Assembly (NCBI GenBank): GCA_963924555.1
Contig: OZ004587.1
Location: forward strand, 434,001-498,000
Source: Crambe crambe
Lineage: Eukaryota; Porifera; Demospongiae; Poecilosclerida; Crambeidae
Length of the DNA: 64,000 nt
Direction: 5' to 3'
Below the pieces are notes generated by a model. It was not told the origin of the DNA. It ran no database searches and worked only from the letters and a program-made list of their open reading frames with translations. Each line of letters opens with the position of its first letter. The stretch's first letter is position 1. Of this stretch, positions 34,612 to 44,966 are shown in pieces. The translations under genes and the position numbers were made by a program.

Positions 34612-35400
34612 CTGTGATGTGAGGGAAGGAAAATGTGACTGTAGTAGTAATAATTGTGGTTTTGTGTTTAGTTTTGTTGTTTGTCTGATCTATCTATGAT
34701 GGATTGTACTGGGGTTATTGGAGTGCATACTGCACGCGTAAGCGCTTGCGAATTTTTTGAAGACCACCCCCACTTTCGACTAACCTGGGTCAAACCGAGC
34801 CCGGCCGCTTTTGGATGACCACGCCCACTTTCAATTCAAAACACCCACGCTCGTTAATGAAAGGAAAAAAATTATGCTAAGGCCACATCAAATCAATTAC
34901 TTGTTTATCATCCTAATTTCTTCAAAAATTAGGAGAGGGGGGGAGGCTTTTATTTTTATTTTTTATTGGTTTCCATGGCACCTGTTTAAAAAGCTATCAT
35001 TATGAAAATATACAAAAAGCTGAAGTTCCACTGAAAACAAGTTAAAAGTAGTAGCTGCACACTTTATTTGAAGAATAACAAACACCATAATTTAATAGCA
35101 ACCAAAACTGAAATTATACTGAAAATCACGCCTAAATTTCAAATAAAGTACACCATGCACATGCTCAGTAGAAATAAAATTAAAAATCCAGAAGAGCAAA
35201 AATTAGGAGAGGGAGGGGATGATAAACAAGTAATTAAGTTGATGTGGCCTAAATAAAAAGGCCATGTAGGGTTAGTCTGTACTTTAACAGTTTCTGTCAA
35301 CAAAAATCAAAATAATGCTGGCTTCAATAATAATCCCTACATCACTGCCTCCCACCAAGCTGCTTTGAACGAGCATCTATTCCAACCAACAAATCTGGGT
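34612..35400. other. Upstream region of ankyrin gene B
   Basis: Contains degenerate CACGCCCACTTTC boxes (34760-34850), fewer than in block A, and a private insertion of about 370 bp (34880-35250) that begins and ends with related sequence (GGCCACATCAAATCAATTACTTGTTTATCATCC versus its reverse complement near 35219-35250), so it is probably another inverted-repeat element. Similarity to block A resumes at AAATAAAAAGGCCATGTAGG. Confidence 0.55.
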
Positions 35401-35431
35401 TTAAAAGTGTGGATGTTATACCAAGGATAAA

Positions 35432-36720
35432 ATGACTCCATCAACCCTGCAAGACCTTTCATCTGCAAGTCAATCGTCTTCTGGAAATTCTACAGTCTGT
35501 TTTCATTTGACATTCCCCTCTACCCTTCAATCAAACAGATGCTCAGGTAAGAAAATAGTACAGTGATCTCTTTTCCCTTTCAGTATAGAGAAACATTTTT
35601 TATAGTATAATACCACTCTCACTATACTGACGTATTCCAATTACTGCCAGATACATTATTAACCATATAATTATACCCTTCAAATTTTCTTTGGATGTTA
35701 TGTAGGACCTACTAGCAACCCACAAAATTATTCTCTACGAGATCCTCCTCTGGTTTCTAACTCTTTAGCTGCAATGTATGGCAGCTTAACACAAGATCCT
35801 CCTCAATTTCTAGTTCCTTACATGAACGTTTATTGGCTTCTCCTTCCGCCTTCCTATCATAGCACCCCACTATTACAAGAACATCCGGTGAGCTCTTCAC
35901 ATCCATCAATATCTCCCACACTGGCTTCTTCGGTGAGTTCTTCAGGTCCAACCCATCCTCAGATATCTCCCACACTGGTGAGCTCTCCACCCACGCTTGC
36001 TTCTTCTTCAGGTCCAACCCTTTCTCAGATATTTCTCACACTGGCTTTTTCAGTGAGCTCTTTACATCCAACCCTTCCTCAGATATCTCCCACACTGGCT
36101 TCTCCTATAGTAAACCCGTTAGTGCCCGCTGGGTTAATCCCAGAGGACCTCTCTGATATTCTTGCTGCCCCACTAGAGGATGCAGCTATTTCAAAGAAAT
36201 GTACTAAAAGAATTACAGGAGTTAGAGCTCTAACTGCAGATGACTTTTCTGAAATGCTGTTGGAAGAGGGAAAGAAAAAAAAAGAAGAGGCTGAAAAATT
36301 GAAGTAAGATAAGAAAGAAGAAAGGGAATGTAAGAAAAAAGAAAGGGAAGAGAAGAAAGAAAAGGAGGCAAAGAAGGAAGAAATGGAAGAAAAGAAGAAA
36401 GAAAGGAAGCAGAGAGAGAAAAGAATGCAAACGGAGCACTCTGTGACAAGGCTGTTGTGTAGTGATGATGAAGACCCTCCACCTATATAAAGTCCTTCTA
36501 CATCTCACATGACATCTGCAAAAGATACCAGTGAGTCTGATCCAGGAGCAAACATCCGACCTAGTTGAAGTACACATCTTCCTACATGTTTAGGGATGAA
36601 AGTGATGTGCATTGTGTCATCGTAATGAGCCTGAAGGTCTGGCAGCAAGTATCGTCTTTTGAGTCGATCGTGACGAGTGTGGCTGCTGGGTACATAATTT
36701 TGCTCAAGCTCCATATAGCT
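35432..36720 (+). pseudogene. Pogo/Tigger-like transposase tail, copy B
   Basis: Exon 1 (35432-35546) and exon 2 (35706-36307) join in phase to a 238-aa reading frame. It has a Ser/Pro linker with repeats of SPTLASSVSSSGPTHPQI, then RITGVRALTADDFSEMLLEE and a Lys/Glu-rich helix typical of the pogo/CENP-B-type transposase C-terminus. The sequence before the ATG also reads GFKSVDVIP, like the GF-x-x-GIYP motif just after the DDE core in that family, so the ATG is probably internal to an older gene. After the TAA the frame continues (KERKQREKRMQTEHSVTRLL) to a decayed PHD-like finger around 36640-36710. No catalytic core. It may still be transcribed: its frame is intact while copy A is broken. 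Confidence 0.5.
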
Positions 36721-36757
36721 TAACAGCCAGTGTAGTTATTACTTGTTTAATTGTTTG

Positions 36758-36803
36758 ATCACCCTGATGAAGGCTAGAGTATTCTGGTCGAAACGTTGGT
36801 GGT
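36758..36803 (+). ncRNA. Hammerhead-ribozyme-like motif, copy B
   Basis: Base-for-base the same 46-nt motif as at 13482-13527: arm ATCACC, CTGATGA, extra A, 7-bp helix II with GTAT loop, GAAAC, GTT, arm GGTGGT. Flanking bases also match and carry a few copy-specific changes. Confidence 0.4.
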
Positions 36804-38081
36804 TTGTTTCATAAGCTAATTTTATGAGAAATATGTTTATTGTTTATTAGTTAAAAATAACAAATTGACGATAATAAGATATGTTGTCCAATTATTATCA
36901 CCAAGGGCTGGGCGATAATTGGACGATATCGCCTGTTCTGGTGTCACTAGTGCACTTATAATTCAAATAAACAAGGATAGAAAATTGTAAAGGTATAGCT
37001 AGTTTAATTTCATTTATCATTCTATTAAAAAAGAAAAATGTTCTTCATCCTTCAGTGTAGATGGAGGAATCCTAATGGTACTAGCAACCTTACCTGTGCT
37101 CATAGTTTCATCCCTAACTACCATGCGACTCATCAGATTATGCCTTCGACTTCTTGGGCCTGTTGGACTTCAAAGGTTTTGTTTTTCTCCTTTCCCACAC
37201 TTTGACTGCTGCCTCAACCTTTCTATTCCTCATGCTGACATCACTTCTGAGCTAGAAACTACAAGCCACGAAACTAAACATTCGAAACTGAATAGGAACA
37301 GAACAGAACAGCTGCACTTCCCAGCAAGCACACGACATAAAATTAATGATACACTTGCATTTGTGACAGACAATAGATAGCTGACAATATAGTAGGTAGT
37401 GGGTGATGAAAATGAATGATGAATGATGCTAGGCAGAAAGAAACTGACTCATGATTTTTTCTATAATTATAATAATTATTTGCTTTCATGGAGTGATACC
37501 CCCCATGAAAGCTATACGTATGTCCCCTTGCCACTCTGTTTTTTGAATTCAATACTGGACTAAATACTAACATTATTCGAAGTTATTTCAAACAAATTTA
37601 TGAGGAATAATTGCAATGGGAACTTGTCTGCACTAGCTATGACTGATGATCCACAAAAGATCTGAAAATCCTTTCCAACGGCAGATCTGATTGACAGTAG
37701 CAAGAATTCAGAAAAGCCACCGAGTTGATGACAATAAAACTAGGCAACTATTTGCATATTGAAGAGTCCAACTATGATTATACCAGTCAAATAAAAGACC
37801 CACTAAATTATTTAGTACCTACAAACAAAAAGTAGATTCACACTCTGTCATTTGCTCCTTACCTTGGACTCATTGGAGATGTCAGTCCCCAGTCCTGAAG
37901 TTACTATGCTTTCACCGTATGTTGAACGAGTGGCCACACTTGTTCCAGTCATGACACTAATCGTACCGAATGCTGAGTCAGCATCATCATCACCACCCTT
38001 GACTTGAAGGGCAGCCATTGGTTCCCCCAGAGAGAGGGTAGGGGAGGGAGGATCTAGGCAGGGAGGGAGAAAATATTAGCT

Positions 38082-40244
38082 TTATTTTCCTGGATTATCA
38101 CTGTTCATACTTGTGTCTGAACTGTCACTGATTTCACCTTCACTTTCAGAAACTTCAACAGTGAGATCTGCAACATTAAAATAGTTAAAAAAATACTTCA
38201 TGCATCTACTTTGTCTACAAATAGAGTTGCTATAGTAAAAGACACATACAAGAACTGATTTCCCATCCTCTAGCAATTAGTATACCTGATGTGGTCTTCT
38301 TTGTTGCCTCTTCATGTTCAGCCATTTCTACTGATGGAGATACAAGATTCAATGTTTGTTCTCCATAGGTGATGCTGAGGACTCCCATGTTTCTCAGAGC
38401 TTGTTTCTCTTCTCTGGTTAGCTTCTGAATCATCTCGTCTGCACTGGGCAAGGCTCTGAATGTCAGTTGGACACAACCGGGATCTGTTTTCAGCAATCTT
38501 AATTTGTAAGAGCCTATAGCTGAGTTGAGACGAGAACAAAGCTTCTTCAATTCACCGACTGTCATGGCTTCGAAGTTACATTCCTCTATTTTGAACACAA
38601 CAACTTTTCCAATTTTTTTCTCATCCTCAAAGACGTTACTAGGACACTCACATATTCTGCGTCTTGCATACTTTTCGAAACTTGCTATGTAATCTTTCAG
38701 CAACACTTTGAGATGATGTTGCTCATCTTCGAAGAGACAAAGAATGAGTAACTCGATTAGATTGTAGTCAAAAAATGACCAATGCTTCTCTGCTTCATCA
38801 AGTAATTTATCAATCGTATCACAATCTTCAAATATCTCACGATATTTATGATTTTTTCTCATAATGATGCGTATGATCTCTTTAGCTGTTATTTCTGATC
38901 TTATCAAGGCTCTCCTTAGCCGAAACTCAAGAGTTATGAAGTCATTTTCGATACTTTCAGTATCTTCTTTCAGACGATGGATGAGATTGGTTCTTTCATG
39001 TTCAGGCATGTCTTTAGATAGATATGGAAAGAGAGCCTTAACATCTGCAGAGATACCAGTTAGTAATTACATGCACCAACCTCCTATAGCTAAAGGAGTC
39101 ATGAAGCTATACATATACACTTCATCTAACTTACCTGCCGAACTTGTGTTTGTCTCTGTTGGACAGTTGGAATCTGATGATTGTGTACCTACGTACGAAA
39201 AATTATAATTTAGCTACATAAAATTTAATGTCACATTGACATTTTCTGTCATGCGTTCTAAAATTAATTCCGGCAGGATTAAAAAGCAAACAAAATATGG
39301 GTTCATAATAGATAGTAAGAAAACATGAATGCAGTCAATACCCATATTGTTGAACTCCAAGTATTTAGTATAGTTACATAGTTACCTGTTTGACCAGTCT
39401 CACAATACTTTTTCTCAATAGCCTCTGATAAAGAAGAGAATTTGATAAGTGGTGCCTTGAGAGCTGTGGCAAGGTTTTTCCATGTACATGCAGAGCCTTG
39501 ACCCATCAACCAATCCAGAATGACTTGATTGAAACACTCTGCTGGGTCATTGTTGAACTTGGTCCTAATGGCTTCGAGGTCTGAAGGATCTAGTTCCAAC
39601 TCCACTCCTAGGTGGTACCACTTAGTGTAGGCAGCCCAGATAGAGTTCCTCACTGCCTTCAGGTCCTTAACAACTAACAGAGCTACAACAAAAAAAGATC
39701 AGTTGCTATGGATTAACAATATTAATACTACAGCCAGCAGTTATCAGTGGAGGAAATGGAAGACCTTCAGGACTGAATATAATATTTTATCTCCAAATTG
39801 AAATTTGTTCAATGCCTAGTGATGCTATAAGGCTAGACATGCCCTTTAATAATTATAAGTGAAGCTTATGAATGGCAATAACCGGATAAGAAAGTTCTGG
39901 TAATCACAAATATGTTGAGCATGCACATCATATAGGAGAGAGGATTCTTCAACTGGGAAGCTTGGGGGAGAAAAATCCCCCGCCCCAAGAAAATAAAGCA
40001 ACTTTTATCCGAAGCTGGAGTTCTTGCCAACTTTCTTGAGAAACATCTGCATAATTCAGTGCCACTCTAGCATACCTACCTTTCCTGTAGCTGTGAACAT
40101 AAAGGTAGTTACAGTAGCTATGCAGTGCATGGTATATAGCTGTTAAATTTTAGCTAGTGCGCATGCTCCATATAAGTTATTTCCGGTTCCGGTTAAGAAT
40201 GTAGCACTTAGATGGCTAGACTTACTCTTTGGACCAGGATTCAT
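38082..40244 (-). CDS. Death-domain protein B
   Basis: Five exons in consistent phase: 40226-40244 (ATG, MNPGPK), 39386-39682 (death domain: DLKAVRNSIWAAYTKWYHLG ... CFNQVILDWLMG ... TWKNLATALKA), 39135-39188, 38286-39044 (same unnamed 250-residue region as copy A, with KTDPGCVQLTFRALPSADE) and 38082-38167 (acidic Ser-rich tail); 404 aa. The 54-nt third exon (GTQSSDSNCPTETNTSSA) has no counterpart in A. The alternative exon 37863-38053 is kept, with splice sites and phase, as in A. Death domains act by homotypic binding in apoptosis/immune signalling. All frames are open, so this copy looks functional. The ATG context and first 19-nt exon are conserved in both copies, which supports the start. 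Confidence 0.78.
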
Positions 40245-40691
40245 CTTGATATCACGAGTTTCAAGGACAGGTTGAGGGTGGCCGCCAGTGACCAGATGAA
40301 CTTGGAAGTGGAAGGTGTCTTTATGGAGTGGGGGAAGAAAGAGCACTGATCAAGAGATAAAGTGTCTGGATGAGGAAGGACACTCTAAGTAGTCTAGTGT
40401 CTTATTAAATGATTACAGCTATGAAAGAGATCGAGAGAGTGGCTGAAAGTTGGATAAAGATCGGTATGAGTCCCAGCCCCTGAACGATGCAGTCAAATTC
40501 GGGCGGTATACACACACTAGGTTTGATCTAGTGCTACGTACAAAGTAGACTGTAATGGCTACACTTCAACGGAAATCTTGGGTGTGGCTGGGATAAACAT
40601 ATCTCAAGCAATTGCAGCGAGCGAGCTGACTCTCAGGTCATGACTCATTGAAATTTTAAATATTACACGAGTCAGCGTGAGATATATATTT

Positions 40692-40843
40692 CGTACGTAC
40701 TGCAGATTTCACTTCCGTTTGAAAATTGAGTTTTGCGTATGACCTTTGACCCTCATTACCACTGTATAAAATTGCAATACAAAACATGCGCAGTAGCCCA
40801 CGCAATTTTCAAACGCAAGTGAAATCTGCAGTAGTATAGTACG
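40692..40843. repeat. Foldback element, about 150 bp
   Basis: CGTACGTACTGCAGATTTCA (left) and TGAAATCTGCAGTAGTATAG (right) are inverted copies extended by TTCCGTTTGAAAATTGA / CAATTTTCAAACGCAAG. The loop of about 60 bp contains GACCTTTGACCC. No target duplication is obvious. Confidence 0.7.
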
Positions 40844-40939
40844 TGTCGTGCAATAGTAGCGCCCTGCGCGTATATTTATGCGCATGCTCCAATTGTAATT
40901 GCTTGATTGATTTCTACATCGCTTTGTTTATAGCGTGGT

Positions 40940-41180
40940 GGATAGCTAGGCTTATCTAAGTGGATTGTAGGCACTAGACATATCTAAGTGCTTTGTGGTA
41001 AGTATTTAGCTTTCTATACATGCAGCTGCCTGCCACTCCACTTACATAACTCAACAGCAAGGCATAAATCTACAGCCTTTTGGGCAGCAGGCACAAGAGG
41101 CTTATCTAAGCGGCTTGTATGCACTAGGCTTATCTAAGTGCTTTGAGGTAAGCATGTATGCAGCTGCCTGCCACCATTAC
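40940..41180. repeat. Dispersed repeat, inverted relative to 23.15 and 50.39 kb
   Basis: The stretch with GCTTATCTAAGTGGATTGTAGGCACTAGACATATC is the reverse complement of 23340-23375 and 50565-50600, and the similarity continues through the CAGCTGCCTGCCAC boxes for about 220 bp. So one member sits in each SMAD4-like unit and one, inverted, after block B. Confidence 0.75.
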
Positions 41181-42062
41181 ATGACTCTTAGCAATATCAA
41201 GCACTGAAGCCTATCAGCTACTTTAATTGCTCACTTGCTCACTGTCAAATGCTGCACATTGCTACAGATACTCAACAGCAAATGAAATTATCATGAATAA
41301 TTAGTCTATGGAGATCGGACTTGAGAGAGTCCACACACCAGTGAGTCAAGAATAAGATACCTATAGCTAAAGTCTGTAATTATACGTTTCACATGTTCTC
41401 TGCCAACAATCTCTGCTGTTCTTTGTTGCTAGACTGTTCCATTTCTCCACCATCTTTTGAAGCACACACTTTTTCCATCACCATGGTGAGTGAAAACCAG
41501 TTCTTTTGGATGATCTTGCAAGACCGAAGACTCCTTTATTCTGTCCTGCTCACTTCCTTCAAAATCTTCACTAGTTAATGCTCTTATGTAACCACTTATT
41601 CCCTTCAGTCTGCATCATAATCAGTGGAACATAACTGGGCTACAGGGGAACAGGAGTCGCTGCACATGCCTTTGTCTTACCTCGGCCTCTCCAAAGGACC
41701 TCAAGCTTCTTTTTCAACATCACATCCACTAGGTATTTGGAACAGTTTCATTAGAGAACTGGCATGATGTTATTCAATCACTTGGAACACACACATTTGA
41801 TTTGTAGTGGGAGGAGATAGTTGTGGTACTGTTAGGAGGTGACCTGATCCTTCCCATCATCTTCGTTTGTGTCCTCCAAGTACAAGCAGTGGAAGAGAAA
41901 GAGACACTCCTTTGCTCCTCCAGCAACAATGTATGCTTGGTGATGAGGAGAGGATCTAGGAGAGTCTTTAGAACAGTGACAGATAGAGAGTAACTTTACA
42001 AATCCAATTATTCCAGCAGTCAACAAGTACTTTACGATCATTCAAGCTCCAGCCAAGGAAGG

Positions 42063-43801
42063 AAAGGCAATTTGTGTTGGAAGAAGTCCAGCAACCAAGT
42101 AAGCATGTGACATCAGATCTAGTTAACTACTACAATCATAGAAAATGAAAATAGGTCATAATACATCTACAAACAACCATGAAAGATTTACAAGAGAAAG
42201 AATCCTTTATAATTATCCTCTAACTACTAACACTTTCTCCAACAAAACAAAAAAGCATCACTACAATAATTATTACTAGCAGTTCCAAAAAGAAGAATAT
42301 TTAGGCTTATTCTCCATGTCACAGTCTTATAGTTACATCATGATGATAACATCTATAAATAGATCACTGGTTTTATGCAGAATTGTATTATGTTGTCTGT
42401 AGTACTGGTAATCTAGGTAATACCAGTAATCTAGGTAATACTGGTAATCTAGGTAATACTGGTAATCTTAGTAATCTAGGTAATACTGGTAATCTAGGTA
42501 ATAATGGTAATCTAGGTAATGCTGGTAATCTAGGTAATATTATTGGTAATCTAAGTAATATTGGTAATCTAGGTAATACTGGTAATCTAAGTTCAAACCT
42601 TTCACATGCACACATGCATGCACAGCTTCATTTGTAGGTCTTGGTGGGATTCTTCCTTCTCAAGTTTGGGTCTTCAGTTTTTTGATACATAATTGAATTG
42701 TTTCCTGATGAATGTAGAAATGCAACTAATTAGCTAGCTAGCCATTTAGAAAGTCCTATCGTGTGTTACAGTGTAAGTTACAGTGTAAGATGAATCCTGT
42801 TTCCTGAAGGATCCAATTGACAGCCAGCCAGCCAGCTATGTAATCAACCAACTACGTATGGCTGCATGCAATTAATTTTGTTAAAAATGATATCTCAGTG
42901 AGAAACCTTAATAGCTAGCTAATTAAGCTTATACGGCTATGAATTATTATTATTATTTTAAAAAGTTTTAAGATTATGATGTACCAAAGACATTGATGTG
43001 TCTCATATCAGTCTTCAGGTACAGTGGCTCTATATGGGCCAAGAGAACACATTGAAGACACAACTTGGAGGTAAAGGGGGATGGCAATCTGGGAGCTGCC
43101 TATCATAATTAATCTTGAAAGTATAACAAGCCTGCAATTTACAATCATTATTTTCTGGAGAAGAGGAATGTGTGTGCCCTGAAAGAGCAGGAAATTCACA
43201 TGGTAGCTACACTCATCTAGCTCCAGAGAAGTAGCTACCATAAGGGCAACTGGGACACTTGCCCCAGTAAGATTTCATGCTGTTTAGTATGACTGAAAAT
43301 GGGTGTGGTCAGCAATAAGTGTGTCATTTGCCCCACCAAAATCATAAATCCTAGTTAGTACTCCCTGAGCTCCTTCAGATTGAAGTACCTAACTAGCACT
43401 TTAGGTTGCTGAGTGTGTAGGACTACAGGTTAGGGTTAGTTATGGCTATGTGGATGAAATAGATTGTTATAATATTATACATCTCTTTATATAATAAGTT
43501 CACTGGCGTCATGGATGCTATCTTCAATCTTTACAGACATTCCCAGGCCAAAGCAATTTGTGCTGCAAGAAGTCCAGCAACCAAGTCAGCATGTGACATC
43601 AGATCTAGTTACACCAGTTAATACTACAATCATAGAAAATGAAAATAGGTCATAATACATCTACAAAACCATGAAAGATTTTCAAGAGAAAGAAACCTTT
43701 ATAATGAACCTCTAACTACTAACACTTTCTCCAACAAAACAAACACCAAAAAAGCATCACTACAATAATTATTACTAGCAGTTCCAAAAAGAAAGAGTAT
43801 T
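42063..43801. repeat. Pair of about 240-bp direct repeats
   Basis: 42063-42297 and 43553-43801 are about 90% alike (GCAATTTGTG, AGAAGTCCAGCAACCAAG, GTGACATCAGATCTAGTTA, CATAGAAAATGAAAATAGG), in the same orientation and 1.49 kb apart. The spacing and lack of coding sequence between would fit terminal repeats of a small non-autonomous retrotransposon, but TG...CA ends and a target duplication are not evident. A local duplication is the alternative. Confidence 0.7.
42400..42592. repeat. 9/18-bp minisatellite GGTAATCTAGGTAATACT
   Basis: About 20 copies of the 9-bp halves GGTAATCTA and GGTAATACT with point variants. It is open in plus (NLGNTG) and minus frames only because the unit length is a multiple of three. 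Confidence 0.9.
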
Positions 43802-44966
43802 TAGTTAATAATACAAGGATAGTCTATAATGTTGAGGGGATGGGTGTGGCTTAGTGCTTGGCTCTCTGCTTTCGGATCTTGTACAACTGCTCCTCAGTCT
43901 ACACTAAGACCACGGTATTGTAGTGATTGTGGAATGTACTATTAACAGCAATCAACAAGCATGAATATCATTACTAATAATTCACACGTTAGATTATTGT
44001 ATCACATATTATGCGAACAAGCCAAAGTACAGCAGAGATGTCTGAAGCCTCTGAGGGTTCCAGCTATCTTCATATTTTGAATCATCCTGTTCCTGAAGTT
44101 CTGTGGTATCATCCCACTTGATTAGGTCATTGCAATCGAACCATTATTCATGTTTGCGGTCGCCAAAATATTGCCCAACACCCACGCAACTTGACCAAAG
44201 TTTTCATTATAATTTATTGGTTTTCTCATGTCTATATTTTCATCGGGTAATGGTCTACTGGTTGAAAAAGGTCATTTAGACTTAGGTCAGGCCTCCAATT
44301 AGCCTGTGGAGCCAGTTTCTTCGTGCAACGACCCTTGGCTCCTACTTGTGCAGTCTACTGAAATCGAGGTGGTCGATAGAGTCTCTTCAATAGAACAGGC
44401 TATATTTTACCTAGGGTTTGATTAGTAAAGGTGAAAACTGTGTGCTTAGTAGAGTTAATGTGAAAGTAACTATTGATAAGTCCTAGTTAGCTAGAGTAGT
44501 CTGTGTGGTCCACAATATCTAGTTCAAAGACGACCGATTTAGCCATTTTTTGATGCCATCTATCCTGGACTCTCAAGGAACCAGTGGTTTGAATATCTGA
44601 TATTGTGTTCAAGAACCTTCCTACTATCACCTGTCAAGAGATGGAGCCCTGGCTACAGTTGGCTCCTTGCTGTGCAGTCAACTGAAGTCATCGAGTACAG
44701 GAATTGTGACCTGTATATCCGAGATCTCTCCTGCCCTCAAGTTGGCACTAGACTAGATTGATTTATTGTAAAAGAAACTTTGTTTATTACTCTCTATGGT
44801 TGATAAATTATATGAACTCTAACGATCTATAACTGTCAAAAATATCAAAATACAAATTGCCTCAGTTTTGCCTCCATTTTCCCGCCTTGTAGCCTGCTGC
44901 ATCTCAACCGGAAGTGGTCAGCCCAATACTGTGGTCTGAGCGTAGACTGTCCTTGGCCAGTTCCAG

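Larger units (their letters stand above)
31460..40608. repeat. Segmental duplication, block B
   Basis: Second copy of block A with the same gene order and orientation. Both genes are open here and the pogo-like exon keeps the frame lost in A. Left and right limits are approximate, set by where similarity to 9.65 and 17.81 kb fades. Confidence 0.85.
41181..44966. other. Intergenic, repeat-rich, no supported gene
   Basis: Holds the GGTAATCTA minisatellite, a pair of direct repeats, and unique AT-rich sequence. No ORF shows domain or exon structure. The 44.0-44.9 kb part is the 3' flank of the talin gene. Confidence 0.5.

Noticed and set aside
42383..42637. NLGNTG-rich protein
   Set aside because: Open frame caused by a 9-bp tandem repeat; also open on the other strand.
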